Shown: positions 23,539-36,429, counted from the stretch's first letter. The stretch: DNA of 64,000 nt from Gonapodya prolifera JEL478 (GCA_001574975.1 KQ965739.1:384966-448965); one strand, 5' to 3'. Notes: generated by a model not told the origin, from the sequence alone. Numbers and translations: made by a program.

Positions 23539-26500
23539 ATGTCCGAACAATCTCGAGCACTCACAACTGCGGGGAGCTTCCCCTCATTTTCTTCCTTTCC
23601 GGCTCATGTTTCTTCTCCATCGAGAGACAGTCGGCTTCTGGAGGCACGATCGCCAAAGAAGAAGCGTCGACTAGGGAGTTCGAAGAGTGGTGACATTGAC
23701 GGAAACGATACGGGCAGGAGTGAAAGTTCCTTAAACCCATGCGACCGCAAAGTACGAAAGCGACATTGGTCGGAGAGCAACTCTAGTTCGGATGAGGAAG
23801 TCGAACGTGAAAATCCAACCTCAGTCCGCAGTAGTACCTTCATTGTGGACCGTGGTGGATCGCGTGGTATCTCTCGAAAGGACTCAGATAACCCAGATTT
23901 CACAAGACTTACGGGTATGAAAATGAAAGCGCCACCTGTCGTACGCGCTGGTGACATGACTTCGGAACAGAGTCTTCACTTGGACTGCATCGAGATCTGC
24001 GAATAGTCTCCGATTCCTCAAAAAGCACCCCCCATAGACATGATCGGGAATTCCAAACGCGTGTGAGAAAAGACTCGTGGGATCTGAAGCTCCAAAGATG
24101 TGACAATCTCTTTCAGATTTATAGAGAACTCCGAGACACTCTTCGCCAACCCGCTGAGCGTTTGAGAATGTAAGTTGTAGTGTTTCTAAGCTCAACCCTT
24201 CCCCACCAGTCGTTACAAAGTGGAGTACCCTTCCTCCAGTGTTGCGAGTACAACACCGTCAGTGGACTCAAAGGGATTTATTTCCTTAAAGGACAGTACT
24301 TTTGTACAAGAGCCTACGCAACATTCAATGCAGGAAAATGACGAATATATCCGAAAGCAGGCCGCTTTGAACAGGAAAATTATAGAGGTAGGTGGTCGAC
24401 CATCCGTCGTAGTAAACAGGTCATTTAGTCTCTTTCGATAGAATCCCAAAGACCCTCAGACGTGGAAAGACCTCATCCTTCTCCAAAATCTCCTTCTTCG
24501 GGATGCGAAAAAGCCCAAGACAATTGAAAGAATCGTGAGGGTGGTGCGGGACAAAAAGATCGCCATTTATGCCAAAGCACTTGAGTTTTTGCCGGACGAA
24601 CTGGACTTTGTACGAGAATCCCTCCTCCTAGCACGGGAAGTGGACTCGTGAGTGGTCACTCCAAGAACTGTCTTGGATCACTCATCTGAGACACCATCAC
24701 CAAAAAAGGGCGATTGAATTACAAACCAAATGGCAGCGGGCGCTGGAATCTCGCAAAGGTGCAATCACACTATGGCTGGACTATTTGCAGTTTCACCAGA
24801 CAGATGCAACAAGATTTACGTTGTCTGATTGCCTAATAACACACGGAGAAGCGATCAAGACGATTTTTAACTCCGCCGCCGAATTAAACCTAGGTGATTA
24901 AGTTCTACTAGCGAATGTTTCCCTCCACAATAATATCCTTTTCTGTTTTATAAGCAGATCCTGCGCCTTGCGAGTCAATGCTTTTGCATGTCTTTCGACG
25001 AGCGTGCCACCTTCTTGTCGATGCGGGTTCGTTTCCATACTGCATTTTCGGAGGAGCGATGAGATCTTACTGGAATGGCTTAGATCAAACGGAGAGAGCG
25101 ATCGCTGCATTTCAGGCGTTGATTGAATGCACATTTTTTACCCCCGATGCTCTGAAGTCGAAGTCTTTTGAAGTGATTGTCGACTCCTTCCAAGAGTTCT
25201 GGGAGGTTGGATCGTCCCGCTTTGGAGAGGAGGTCAGTGAAGAAATTGAAAGCGAGATCGAATCAAGATACATATTTTTGAGTCCAGAATGCAGAGGGTT
25301 GGAATGCAACCATACAACCAGGTGTTATGTCGTGTGAGTGCTTTGTAGGTGGGGGAGTTGATGGGGCAAAGTTGCCTCATCATCGTCATTGAACGCGATT
25401 GTATATTTCAGCCGATGTAAATCCCAGTGATGGTATGTCCTTTCTGAATGCAAGTTTGAAACGAGGATTTGGAGGTTCATGACTCTGTCCAGAACATCCC
25501 CGAACATATGATGAATGGGCTCGTCAGGAATCCTTGGCAAAGAGTTCTGGGTGGCTTCCTTCACGGGAAAATAATTCAAGTAAGCTCCCTTTGCGATACT
25601 GAACCATTGTGTAATATGTAACATTTACATATCCTCCGTTGTAAGCCGGTGGCCCTCTCCAAGATCTCGATAGAATCGTTCTTTTTGACGATATTCGCAG
25701 CTTTCTCTTTCCAATACGTACTTCCACAGTGCAAAGTCAACTTATCAACAGCTTCTTGAATATCTTGGGTGTGTCGACCTCTGTGGTCGCGAGTGCCAAC
25801 CACCCATTCTTCTCTGACCAGTTTCTCAACAACGATCTTGGTGATCTCAATCGTGTGGCAAATTTCTGGCCTCCAAGAACACAACATGAGCTCAAGGCTA
25901 AGCAAGAAGACAGTCATGCAGGTGACAAGGAAACAATATCAAAATTCAGATATCCTTCCTCCATATTTCCTCCGACGGCGGACACTGCGTTTGGGTGGAC
26001 GACGTGGTACCCTTACGGAATGATGAATGATGGACTTTCAACGGCCTTTGATCAAAAATCTCGGCGGAATTTCATCCGGTGGGCACCCAAAGTAGCGTCG
26101 CATTGGTTTTAAGGCAACACAGGGCTTCAGAAATGTGTTTCGACAGGCACGGAAAGTGGTCAGCGATGTCACTACACTCGATGTTATGGCAATCAACTTT
26201 GAGATGTCCGTTGCAACGAAAGGGTGAGTTTGACGTGGATAAATGGAAGAAGGTGTTCAATGACGAAGAATGAATGTCCAATTTCGCTTCAGAGCAAAGA
26301 AGCTTGCCCGGCAGCTGCTCAATGCTGATCGTGAGAATGTGGTTTTGTGGAATGCGTATGCTCAAATAGAGCGATCAAGTGGCGATGATGACGAGGTTCG
26401 GCCACGAATGCTTCCCATTCCTTAAGAATTTAAAAACTTATAGGTCTCATAAATAGGCCCGGAAAGTATACCAGCAAATTCTTTCTCGAGGAGGCTTTGG

Positions 26501-27933
26501 ATCACCCGAAATGATTTTAAGCATCCGTTTTTACGCCGAGTTGGAGATGGACAACAACAACTCCCACAAAGCCATATGTGAGATATCAACATGATTTCGT
26601 CGGTTCGCACAATCTCATTTGATGTTTCGGTATTGACAAGGTGCTCTGGTATCATTCGCCGAGGGCAGCGCACCGGACTTTCGGGTCTCGGAAGACGAAA
26701 TGGCGCAGTCTCCCATCCCCCCACCTCGAATGCTTAGAGCGAAGCGGGTGTGTTGAGTTGCATTATGTGTCTTCCTTCACCACCAAGCGTTTTAACACAA
26801 CGAATGTAGTTTTTCCTCCAACATTCTGAAGAAGCCGTCAAAGACCTCAGCCTTTCGCCCGGTCCCGTGGACGCTGTTGTGGAGAATCTTTCTTGTCTCG
26901 CGCTCCTCGAACTTTCCACGAGTGGACCCGAAGCCGCGATGCAGGTCTTCAAAGCTGCGCTCTCTTCTGTCCACCCTTCATATCCTAATTTCCCATACCT
27001 TCCCGATCTCCGCCGCTACACGACTGATCCCTTTGAGTCGTTATGCGAACGCATCTCTCTTCACGCGGCTCGCTTTCTGCACCGTGCTGCAACACTCCGT
27101 TCTTTCAACAACCCTGTCCCTCCTTCGCTCCTCCGTTCCATCTTGGAGCCTGCGCTGACACACACACCTCTTAACACGGCCCTAATTTCGCTTAATGTGT
27201 TTCATGAGCGCAGAACGAGGTATGATGGCAGAGTGGAGAGAGTGGTTGAGGGGGCTTCAGGGACCCATGTTGGTTGGGGGGTCGGAGTTTGGTCGGAGGC
27301 TATTGCAAGGGGTGGATGTAGCGAAGCAACTTTGAAATCAATTCTTGAGGATGCTGCTGGGCGTGAGAGGTGTGTAATACTTTCAAAAGGGATTTGATGT
27401 CATTTACCATACCCTGGTGCCGATTCTCAGCACGAGACATTCTGTGGCGCTTTGGACTATGTATGTTCGTCTTGAACATTCTCTGGGACACGGGACCCGA
27501 GCCAAGGCCGTTTTCTGGAGGGGTGTCAGAGAGTGTCCCTGGGCAAAAGGTATGGAGTTTCTTCATTGGAGCTGATTACTAAAGAATATCTGAATGTTGC
27601 ATTTTTTTTTTTTTTTTTTGTTCTGGCGAATGCGGTTTCCTGGATGGCTGTGACGATCACTTTTGTCGATAATGCCCATCGTCATTGGCTCCATTCTTTC
27701 CATCTGGGTGATTGATAGAATTGTACATGCTCCCATTCACACTCCTTCGCCCTAATTTCAGTGATTCTGAGCTCAGCTCAGTGCTAGATCTCATGGTGGA
27801 AAAGGAAGTGCGCGTGCGAATTGAGTACGGAGATGTTGAAGGGAGGTTGACAGGTGCCAGAGCACAGAATAAGGATGCGGGTGATCGAACGGCGGGGTGG
27901 AGGGGGGATAGTGAATCTGATATGGAGGATTAG
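23539..27933 (+). CDS. NRDE2: NRDE2 homologue, nuclear RNA-silencing/exosome regulator
   Basis: Nuclear HAT-repeat protein; animal and fission-yeast homologues bind the MTR4/Mtl1 helicase and act in RNA decay and silencing. The N-terminus is Ser-rich and basic (SPKKKRRLGS) with STFIVDRGG, matching the family F-x-D-x-x-G segment. The HAT-repeat core includes NPKDPQTWKDLILLQNLLL, AITLWLDYLQFHQTDATRFT, TERAIAAFQALIECTFFTP and QEFWEVGSSRFGEEGG, the most family-specific block. C-terminal repeats run to LRPNFSDSELSSVLDLMV. ATG 23539 is preferred; an in-frame ATG at 23461 would add 26 residues of no clear similarity. One intron holds an 18-base T run at 27602-27619. Confidence 0.85.
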
Positions 27934-28032
27934 GAGATGTTCGGAATGCATATTTGTGTGCAACCGCCACTTGAAAGCTGTGAATGACTTTCTTTCATTC
28001 ACAAATTTGATCTATAGTTATTTATATCAATC
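27934..28032. other. Short convergent spacer NRDE2-NUXM
   Basis: About 100 bp between the stops of two convergent genes; nothing beyond probable overlapping 3' untranslated regions is visible. Confidence 0.5.
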
Positions 28033-28479
28033 TCAGTCATCATAGGGGGTAGAGAGATCCGCAACGCGAGGTCGATCAGGCACTGTTGGAAAGGAATTGG
28101 TCATCTGTATTGTTCTCGCCAGCAGAAGCACGACATACAGGGGAAAGACTTTGGTGGCTCTTGGACCCGTTTTGCGCCGTAATATCTCCGTAGTGGTAGA
28201 ACAGTGATTGGCAAAAGGAGTCCTTCAAGCAATGATCCGTGGAACGGTAATACGAATCGGAAAGCCGGACGATTGAAAGTTTTCGAGAGCGATGGAGATT
28301 TCCATTGGAAAACCGTAAACAATAGGGGCATTTTGTGGATGATTTGGGTAATCGAGGATGCCATGACCAGGAGACACGAAGGTAGTAAACTCGGCAGACG
28401 ACGCACCTGTAAGACCCACAAAATACGATACAGTGATGACCGGCTGCTCGATAAGCTGTTTGCGAAGCCACATCGCCAT
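28033..28479 (-). CDS. NUXM: Complex I 9.5 kDa accessory subunit (NUXM, NDUFA3-like)
   Basis: Small accessory subunit of mitochondrial NADH:ubiquinone oxidoreductase, 68 residues in three exons (28407-28479, 28139-28222, 28033-28082). The spliced protein begins [20 protein letters not shown], has one membrane helix ([17 protein letters not shown]), then a Pro-rich tail with KSFPLPDRPR and ends TPYDD, the pattern of the fungal 9.5 kDa subunit (PPIRR ... YPLPxxPR ... GYDD). All three exons join in phase. The 184-nt first intron is longer than most here and happens to be partly open in the exon 1 frame. It is head to head with GLDC, another mitochondrial protein. Confidence 0.82.
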
Positions 28480-28602
28480 CTCAATATCCTGTATTGGAGG
28501 TTTCGGTGCAGAATTTCATCCGGGGCCCATGTCGTCCGAAGTGAAGTTTCAACCGTTGCAGTTTGCAATCGTTTCATTGGTTTTTGCGGACTCCATTCCG
28601 CA
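28480..28602. promoter_or_regulatory. 123-bp bidirectional spacer, NUXM/GLDC
   Basis: Both divergent products are mitochondrial, so a shared promoter could co-ordinate them. The only evidence is the spacing and orientation; no motif is recognised. Confidence 0.4.
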
Positions 28603-31600
28603 ATGCTCCACATTTCACGTGGACTGACCGCTGCCGCTGGGACGGCCGCTCCGGCTGTGTCCCTTTCACGGTTCCCGCTTCACAGACCTCGACCAACTCG
28701 ATCCAATCCATGTTTCCCAACTCTGAAACCGTCAAGTCGCACATCCGTCTCCTTCGCTGCTCCAATCCAACCTGGAGCACATATCGCCCCCTCTACATTA
28801 TTCAAACCTCTTGATACATTCCCTCGCAGACACATTGGACCTCGCGATAATGACTTGCCAGTAATGCTCAAGACAGTTGGAGTTGCATCCATAGACGAAT
28901 TAGTTACGAAAACGATACCAGCTGGTATCAGGGTAGAACAAGCGCCTGCTGTTGGGGAACCACTTGCCGAGGCAGAACTGCTCTCTGAACTCCGTAAGAT
29001 GGCCGCAAAAAACAAAGTTTTCAAATCATACATCGGCCTTGGATACGCTGATACCATTACGCCGCCCGTCATTTTGAGGAATATCATGGAAAACCCAGGA
29101 TGGTATACGCAGTACACTCCGTACCAAGCCGAGATCTCTCAGGGTCGTCTTGAGTCCCTCATCAACTTCCAGACAATGGTGTCAGACCTTACGGGACTGC
29201 CGGTCTCAAATGCGTCCCTCCTAGACGAAGGTACTTCGAGTTTTGCGTCACCGCCAACCATTGTGCTTTACACCTCGCGCCGCACTCCTACCTTCCAGGC
29301 ACTGCTGCCGGTGAAGCGATGCTGATCGCTTTTACCATTCACAACCGCCGTCGCAAGACATTCCTCGTCGATACTGCTACCAATCCCCAGACAATCGCTT
29401 GTGTCCGCTCAAGGGCTGAACCCTTTGGCATCAATGTCGTCGTCTCTGATGCCTCAGGATGGGAGAGGGAACTTGAGGAGAGTGGGCAGGATATTATGGG
29501 AGTAATGGTGCAGGTGAGTGGCGTTGGCAACCGGACCTTTCCCTCGGGCGATATTGTGTAATTGGGAGTGGTTTCGAGGAAGCATTTGAGTATATAAGGT
29601 TCTGACTCTCAGTTTCTCCTTCCGTCATCCTCACAGTACCCAGCCGCCGATGGCAGGGTTCCCGATTACGAACGACTCGCTGCCCAAGCCCGCTCTCGGA
29701 AATCTATCGTCGTTGCAGCCACTGACCTCCTCGCTCTTGCCGTACTCCGCCCTCCTGGCGAGTGGGGTGCCGACATCGCTTTGGGCAACGCACAGAGATT
29801 TGGCGTGCCGTTGGGCTACGGCGGGCCTCATGCGGCATTCTTTGCAGTTAGGGATGAGCATAAGAGAAGGATGCCAGGGCGTCTCGTCGGTGCTAGCAAG
29901 GATACACACGGGAAGGTCGCTTATCGTCTTGCGTTGCAGACTAGGGAGCAACATATCCGGAGGGAGAAGGCAACAAGTAATATTTGTACCGCTCAAGCAT
30001 TGCTGGCCAACATGGCCGCAATGTATGCCGTCTACCATGGGCCTCAGGTGAGCGTTTGTTAAGTTATTTTATATTTTGTCAGACCATCTCCAAACGATTT
30101 TCGCGCCGGGCAGGGCATCAAAGACATTGCTCTCCGCGTTCACCATCTTACTTCTGTTCTGGCGGAGGGCCTGACTCAACTCGGTTACACGATCACCAAC
30201 CGTGACTCCTTTTTTGACACATTGACTGTCCGCCTCGATTTTCCTTCTTCGGAACTTGTCGCCTTCGCCGAAGAAAATCGTATTAACTTGCGAATAGACG
30301 AAAAGAACACCATTGGAGTCACCTTGGATGAAACGGTGACGAAACAGGACCTCCAGCATCTGGTGCGAGTCTTCGCCTTAGGTTCAGTCCAGCGACACAT
30401 GCTGGTTTCAGACTCGTCTGTACCGTCAGTTGATACTCTTGCCGCGGCAAGATTCGCCACTGCGGAGCGAAGCTTCAATTTCGCCCCAAAGCTTGCCAGA
30501 ACTTCCGCGTATCTTTCTCACCCGGTTTTCAACTCATACCACTCCGAGACGGAGATGTTGAGGTACATCATGCATTTGCAGAGCAAGGACCTGTCCTTAG
30601 CGGATGCCATGATTCCTCTGGGATCGTGCACCATGAAACTCAACGCAACGACAGAGATGATTCCAGTAACATGGCCAGAATTTAACTCGTTACATCCGTT
30701 TGTTCCACAACATCAAGCACTCGGATACAAAACCTTGTTTGAGGTAAGGTTTCCCTCGTTGTATTCCAAAATTCATTCACCGGCAACGCAATTCGGCATG
30801 GTTCTTCGCAGGAACTCGAGTACTCCCTCGCCAAGATAACTGGCTTTGACGCAATCTCTCTTCAGCCAAACTCAGGCGCTCAGGGCGAGTACGCTGGTCT
30901 TCGCGTCATCCGTGCCTACCACGAATCTCGAGGCGACGTGAAACGCAACGTCTGCCTCATCCCAGTATCAGCTCACGGCACAAATCCCGCGTCTGCTGCT
31001 ATGTGTGGTATGGATGTGGTCGTCGTCAAGTGCGATGCTGCGGGCTCGCTTGACGCTGAGGATCTCCGGGTTAAAGCTGCCCAATACAAGGATCGATTGG
31101 CAGCGATCATGATCACGTATCCCTCAACATATGGGGTCTTCGAAGATGGTGTGAGGGAGGTGTGCGATTTAGTTCACTCGTATGGCGGACAAGTGTATAT
31201 GGACGGTGCAAATATGAACGCGCAGGTGGGGCTTTGCACCCCTGGGGACATTGGAGCGGATGTGTGTCATCTCAACCTACACAAAACGTTTACCATTCCG
31301 CATGGTGGAGGGGGTCCTGGAATGGGCCCCATCGGAGTGTGCGTGTGTGCCGCAACGGATATGCGGCTCCCATTGCTAACGACCTATATCCTGCAGAAAA
31401 GCGCATCTAGCGCCCTTCTTACCCGGGCATCCGCTAACGAAAGTCGGTGGACAAGCTCCTATCGGTCCCATATCAGCTGCCCCTTGGGGTTCTGCAAGCA
31501 TTTTACCAATTTCTTGGGCGTACATCAGGATGATGGGTATGTACATCTCTTGCAATTGCAAACTCTGCGTTTGGTGTTGTCTTTATGCTCATTACTAATC

Positions 31601-32350
31601 GCAGGCGATGTCGGCCTGAGAAAGTCAACCGAATATGCCATTCTTAACGCAAATTATATGGCGAAGCGTCTGGAGCCGTACTATAAAATCCTCTTCCGGA
31701 ACGAAAACGGGTTATGTGCTCACGAATTTATCATTGATGCCCGGCCGTTTAGTGCATCGGCTGGCATAGAGGCTGTGGACATTGCAAAGCGTCTGCACGT
31801 GAGCAAGTCCATCTGATTAAAAATATTCACCGTGGAATGATTAATTCCCCCCCCCCCCATTCCAGGACTACTCGTTCCATAGCCCGACAATGTCCTGGCC
31901 TGTGGGAAACACCCTTATGATTGAGCCAACCGAATCCGAACCACGCTCGGAGCTGGATCGATTTTGTGATGCCATGATTGCGATCCGACAAGAAATTACG
32001 GACATCGAAACTGGGAAGCAGCCTCGTGAGAACAATGTTCTCACGAACGCCCCTCACACACAGGAAGTTTTGCTCTCGGAAAATTGGGACAGACCATACA
32101 CTCGTGAACAAGCAGCTTACCCCTTGCCGAATCTACGAAAACGAAAGTTCTGGCCGACAGTATCTCGGTGAGGAATCACCGATGACATTCGTCGGCACCC
32201 ATACTAATGATCTTTTCGAATTAGCGTCGACGATGCCTATGGCGACAGAAATCTGTTTTGCACAGTGAGTCGTGTTCTCAATGTGTACGATTTCACATAA
32301 TTCGACCAACTCTCTTCTTTTAGTGTCCTCCGTTGGAATTAGATGAATAA
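28603..32350 (+). CDS. GLDC: Glycine dehydrogenase (decarboxylating), glycine cleavage P protein
   Basis: PLP enzyme of the mitochondrial glycine cleavage system that decarboxylates glycine and passes aminomethyl to the H protein. The basic, Ser/Pro-rich leader (from [13 protein letters not shown]) looks like a mitochondrial presequence. Then come [90 protein letters not shown] and [20 protein letters not shown]. The PLP-binding Lys is in [19 protein letters not shown]. The normal tandem organisation of two aminotransferase-like halves is complete. The intron after GPIG uses the downstream of two overlapping GTs (GT|GTGCGT), which keeps [13 protein letters not shown] in frame. One intron near 31849 carries a run of ten C residues. 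Confidence 0.96.
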
Positions 32351-32404
32351 GAGTGACTTCAAGAGTTTAAAAGGCGGCATGACATGCAAATATAAAACTA
32401 TTCT

Positions 32405-35400
32405 CTAAAATTCCATTTCTGCCACGGATTGTTTTCGTGGAAATGCCAGGACGGAGAGGGGTATCGGGGTCTCCGTTAACATAGAAATTTTTTCGCCGCG
32501 ATCGGTTTCGGGGTTGTCGATTAGGGTTGCCACAAGAGGGTGAGCCAGAATTTGATCAGCAGTGGGCCGTTTTGTAGCGTCTGGGTCAAGCATGGAACGA
32601 ATGAGGTCTCTAAGTGGCTGTGAGGCACGACTAAGATCGCATATCGATAAATCGCCACTGCGAAGACGATGCCAATCTGACCCAAACTCTGGCAAGACGA
32701 CGTTTGCTGTGAGCTCGAGTACCACCAGCCCAAAACTTATAAATTGCAATTATCGATCAGAAAATGAGAACTCCGTGCAGTCCAAAAGGCAGGTCCAAAT
32801 CACCTGAAGATGTCAGCGGGCTTCCCGTAAGATGCCAGCAAGATTTCTGGGGCAATGTAATTTCGGTCACCCTCGCGTTCTGTATCCAAGGGCTATGACA
32901 ATCGGGGTTTAGCTTCACTGTCCACTACAACTTTGATCAATTCGAACTCACTACAGGCCAATATGTGGCCAGTCCAAAATCACCAAGTTTCAAGCGAAAA
33001 TCTTTGGCGATCAAAAGATTCGCAGGTTTCACATCGAGATGAATAATATTGAGATTGTGAACGTGGGATAACGCCTTAACGGTGAAGCATGGTTAAAATT
33101 TTGACCATACTAATTTTCACAGCCGGAATACCACCCACCAATGCAATATCGGCGAGAAATTGCCAGACACGGTATTCATCAATAAGCGCCGCGTTGGTTG
33201 CGAAGTCCTCCAGGAAATCTTGTAAACTGAAACAGTACTCGGCTCAAAAATGAGGCTTCATGTCTTGCTTCTTTCACTTTACATACCTTCCTTGTTCACA
33301 GAGCTCCATTTGCATGTACAGAAATCCTCGTTGTTCCCAGGCGCTAATCAACTTAACGCAGTGGTCGTTGTTTGCGACTTTCCAGAGAATCTCAACTTCT
33401 TCTAGCTTGGCAAGCCTTTAAAACGACATTGATCGGTCCTTACGTTGTGCTAAAACCAAAAAATGAAAAACACGTACCTGTCTTTATGACCTATGTATGG
33501 GTGCGCGGTTCTTTTAATGGCATACATTTGTCCATCGATACGGGATAGGACTTGAAACGCGGAAGCAAAAGAGCCCCTTCCGAGCTGGCCGATGACAGTG
33601 AAGTACTGCTCAAAGTAGTCTCCCGAATCACCCCACTCTGCCTGCTGCATGCATTCATCCGCATCATCAACCCACGTCGCTAAGAGGAGAAGAGAAGCTC
33701 AAACTCACGTGTCACACAAAAAGTTGAGGCAACTCACCGCAATCAAATTGATTACGAAGCTTCTTGAAGTACGCATTATCAAGGAACCTCGGATAACTTG
33801 TCGCAAGGGTGATGTGTGAAAGCGGAGACTTGGACCGCGCTCGCTCATCTCGTTGCCCATCGTCGTTAATGTATCCCGCAGATAGCTCTTGGCTATCCTG
33901 ACTGAGGAAGGTACTGCGACGGCTGAGGCGGTTTCGGAGAAATGGAATATCTGTTGCCTCCTGCCCCTGTGAGAACCGGAGGGTCAACTCAGCGGCGGGT
34001 GACAGAATAGGTGGTGCAATTGGTGACTGTGAGAGCACATCCGAATCTCGGCGGCCAAAGTTGAGCAACCCAACCGAGAAGAAGGTCGCGGGAGAGCCAG
34101 AATGAAATGAGGAGGACGCAGAGCGATTGGCGAGCTCCATGCGGGTGGGAAGCATACGTTTACTTTCAGAAGTTGGGGTGTCGGCCCCGTTGAAGGTCAG
34201 GTCGAAAGATGGTGTTTGAGGTATGGGGCTCTCGGACTGCAGACAGTCTGATTTTGAGGGGGTGATGGGTGTACCATACAGTGTAGCGGCAGGTGACTGT
34301 GGAGAATAGCATGTAGTAACATCGCGGAAAGGATGTCGTTTGCCGGACCCAAACCCTGATGAGAGATCACGAACAGTGAAGCGCCTCACATCTTGGAGGT
34401 TTGCACGGATACGACTGCTATGATGCCCACCAGGTCTATCATTTGTTGATAAGGTTGGTAACGCAGGAGGTGAGACGAGGGGTCCACTGGGAGTTCGAAG
34501 AGATTGACCCAAGTTCTCCTGAACAGTAACGATAGGAGTAATGGCTGCTCCTGCCACGTTCGATACTCGATAAAGACTGGGCGACGCTGTTATGTCAGGG
34601 CCTGGTCTTAGAGAGCCGTCCACAACAGGCGTTGTTGGAGTCGTGTCCTTAGAGCGAAGTCCAACACCACGTGTAGCTGCCTTCACTGGTCCTGTGCCGG
34701 TTGTGCCAGCGGCAAATTTTTTAGAGGGTGTGTCTGGTATAGGTTTTGAAGCGTCAGGCGGGGCCGATTTCCGTGCGTGACGCTTTGCGAGCATTCCAGT
34801 GGAGTGGAAGGCCCGAGGAGTGGGACGAGGAAGCTTATCCGGGGTGGAACATCCACTGGTCCCACTGACTGAAAGATTTTTAAGGTGTGACAGATGATTC
34901 GATGGTGAGCGAGGTGGCGGTTTTGCAAACGACCGGGGAGTGCTAGAGGACGGTGGGCGGCTGCCCAATGAGTACCTCGGGCGGCTGATTTTGTGATCCG
35001 TCACAGCAGTTGGCGCCCGCGAAGGTACTTGTGAGGTTGGGGATTGCCAATATCCAGGAAAATCTTTCGATGATCGTCTGGCATGTGAGGTGAATGGAGG
35101 CAACGGTGGGTTTGTGAGGGGGGCGGATGAAGTGAACGGCATTTGATTTTCAGCGTCCGAGATCGAGTTGAAATGAAGATTTGTTTGAGACGTTGGTGTT
35201 GAGGGAATAGAATGATTTGAGTGATTGAATCGTCTCGCCGGTGTTGCGAAGACTCGGGGAGGCGCGGTTGTCTGTCGTCCAACGGGGGTCCGCGGTATCG
35301 AATCAACCGACATCAGAGGTGGCGGGGGAGAATTCAATGAGTTTAGAGGCAGCAGACTCATAGCGCTGAGTGCTTGGAATCTCGTGTCGCCCGTGCACCA

Positions 35401-35410
35401 GTGTTCCATC
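32405..35410 (-). CDS. WEE1: Wee1-type mitotic inhibitor kinase
   Basis: Kinase that phosphorylates Cdk1 on the inhibitory Tyr and delays mitosis. A long Ser/Pro-rich regulatory region of about 560 residues with many SP/TP sites ([25 protein letters not shown]) is followed by the kinase domain. Glycine loop [15 protein letters not shown] Lys in [10 protein letters not shown], Wee1-specific [13 protein letters not shown], catalytic [10 protein letters not shown] (Wee1-type LDxKPAN), DFG as LGDFGLAT, and [20 protein letters not shown]. The annotated ATG at 35410 follows a non-ATG in-frame extension. The start lies 42 bp from the divergent TOM5 ATG. Confidence 0.93.
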
Positions 35411-35452
35411 CCCAAGCTGTGACCACAGTTTCATCCCCCCAGAAAATTACAA

Positions 35453-35716
35453 ATGTTCGGATTCCAAGCTGTGGGTAGCATCAAGCACTCTCCCTTCGAG
35501 TATAGAGCAACTTTTTTACTCCTAATCCTTCTCAAACTAGCCTCAAATCTCCTACGAGGAGGCGTACGCGAAACGAGTGGAGATCTACATCGGTCTGGGG
35601 TCCTTTGCCGTCTACTGTGCAGCATTGCGATTTGGTAAGAAGCCAGTTTTGTCTCAGTCGCTACCCTTCTTACATCGTATGCGGCAGTACCTTTACTCTT
35701 CGCCGAATCGGCATAG
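35453..35716 (+). CDS. TOM5: TOM5, small subunit of the mitochondrial outer-membrane translocase
   Basis: Tail-anchored small TOM subunit, 46 residues, in three exons of 18, 94 and 29 nt (35453-35470, 35541-35634, 35688-35716). The spliced protein starts MFGFQAPQISYEEAYAKRV and has one helix ending FAVYCAALRFVPLLF. This fits the family pattern of yeast (MFGLPQ..VSEEE) and human (MF...APKLDPEE ... FLIYVALLRVTPF) Tom5. The phases of all three exons agree. The first donor (GTGGGT) is weak, and the second intron is 53 nt. The identification rests on a short protein, but on both its ends. Confidence 0.78.
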
Positions 35717-35879
35717 CTGCGCTCCGCTAGGTTGCTCTAATGTACACAGTTGTCTTCAATCACATCGCATTTACCGGTCATGTTGGTTCCATAACTCCCC
35801 GGATATTGTAGTGCCATCGCTGACGTGTCCATAACAAGCCCAATGGGTGAAGTTAGGAACTCTCTCGATGTGACTTCAT

Positions 35880-36371
35880 TTATGTCTGTAAGAGCTGTAT
35901 CTCGTCGTGGAGTCGATAAATTCTCTCCCTGATGACGTCCAAGAGAACCTCTTTTGTCCTCACTTGCTGCCTCACAAAAAATGTTAATAGAACTTATGGA
36001 GAGGAAAACAGTGATGCAGCCCACCACAGCGAGCGCATCTCGCTCATTTACTCTTATAGCGCTCGGTAGATCCTCGCTCGCGACCTGGATGAGTTTGAAC
36101 TTGGGTTCAGAATGCCACTCCGAGGGAGATGATTCCATAGAGTCCTCACTCTCGAGACGCAATCCTCGATGATTCTCGATAATTGATCCATGGACTTTAA
36201 CAGTGCTTCTTTCGAATCGCCCAACGAGGCCACACCGTTATCACCCAAGTTCTTCTCATCAACATTCCTAGCAAGGGGATTTTCTGTGCCAACAGCGACC
36301 CCTTCGACGATTGATGTGGCGGTGGACGTTACGCGACCAACAAGATCGATTGCATCAGAGATGCTGGACAT
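35880..36371 (-). CDS. Small helical protein, unrecognised
   Basis: A probable two-exon gene (36150-36371 and 35880-35966) giving about 102 residues. It begins MSSISDAIDLVGRVTSTATS, continues through an acidic linker to a likely coiled coil (ALLKSMDQLSRIIEDCVSR), and ends VLLDVIRERIYRLHDEIQLL before the stop. Exon 2 is convincing because of its helical heptad character and a good polypyrimidine acceptor. The donor is uncertain: a GTGAGG gives the model above, while a downstream GTCGCG would add about 24 residues and shift the acceptor by four bases. No signal peptide is seen. I do not recognise the family; a small subunit of a coiled-coil complex is a guess. Head to head with the cis-prenyltransferase gene (58 bp). 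Confidence 0.5.
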
Positions 36372-36429
36372 CGGTGCTGCGGTCACATTGACTGAATTAG
36401 TTTTACCGCTCGCAATTTAACCGCCCACA

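Noticed and set aside
28225-28479. Single-exon 84-residue protein on the - strand
   Set aside because: Only its first 24 residues resemble complex I NUXM; the rest is intron. Splicing restores the full family pattern.
28204-28602. Upstream in-frame extension of GLDC on the + strand
   Set aside because: It overlaps the NUXM exons on the other strand and has no similarity; the mitochondrial leader begins at ATG 28603.
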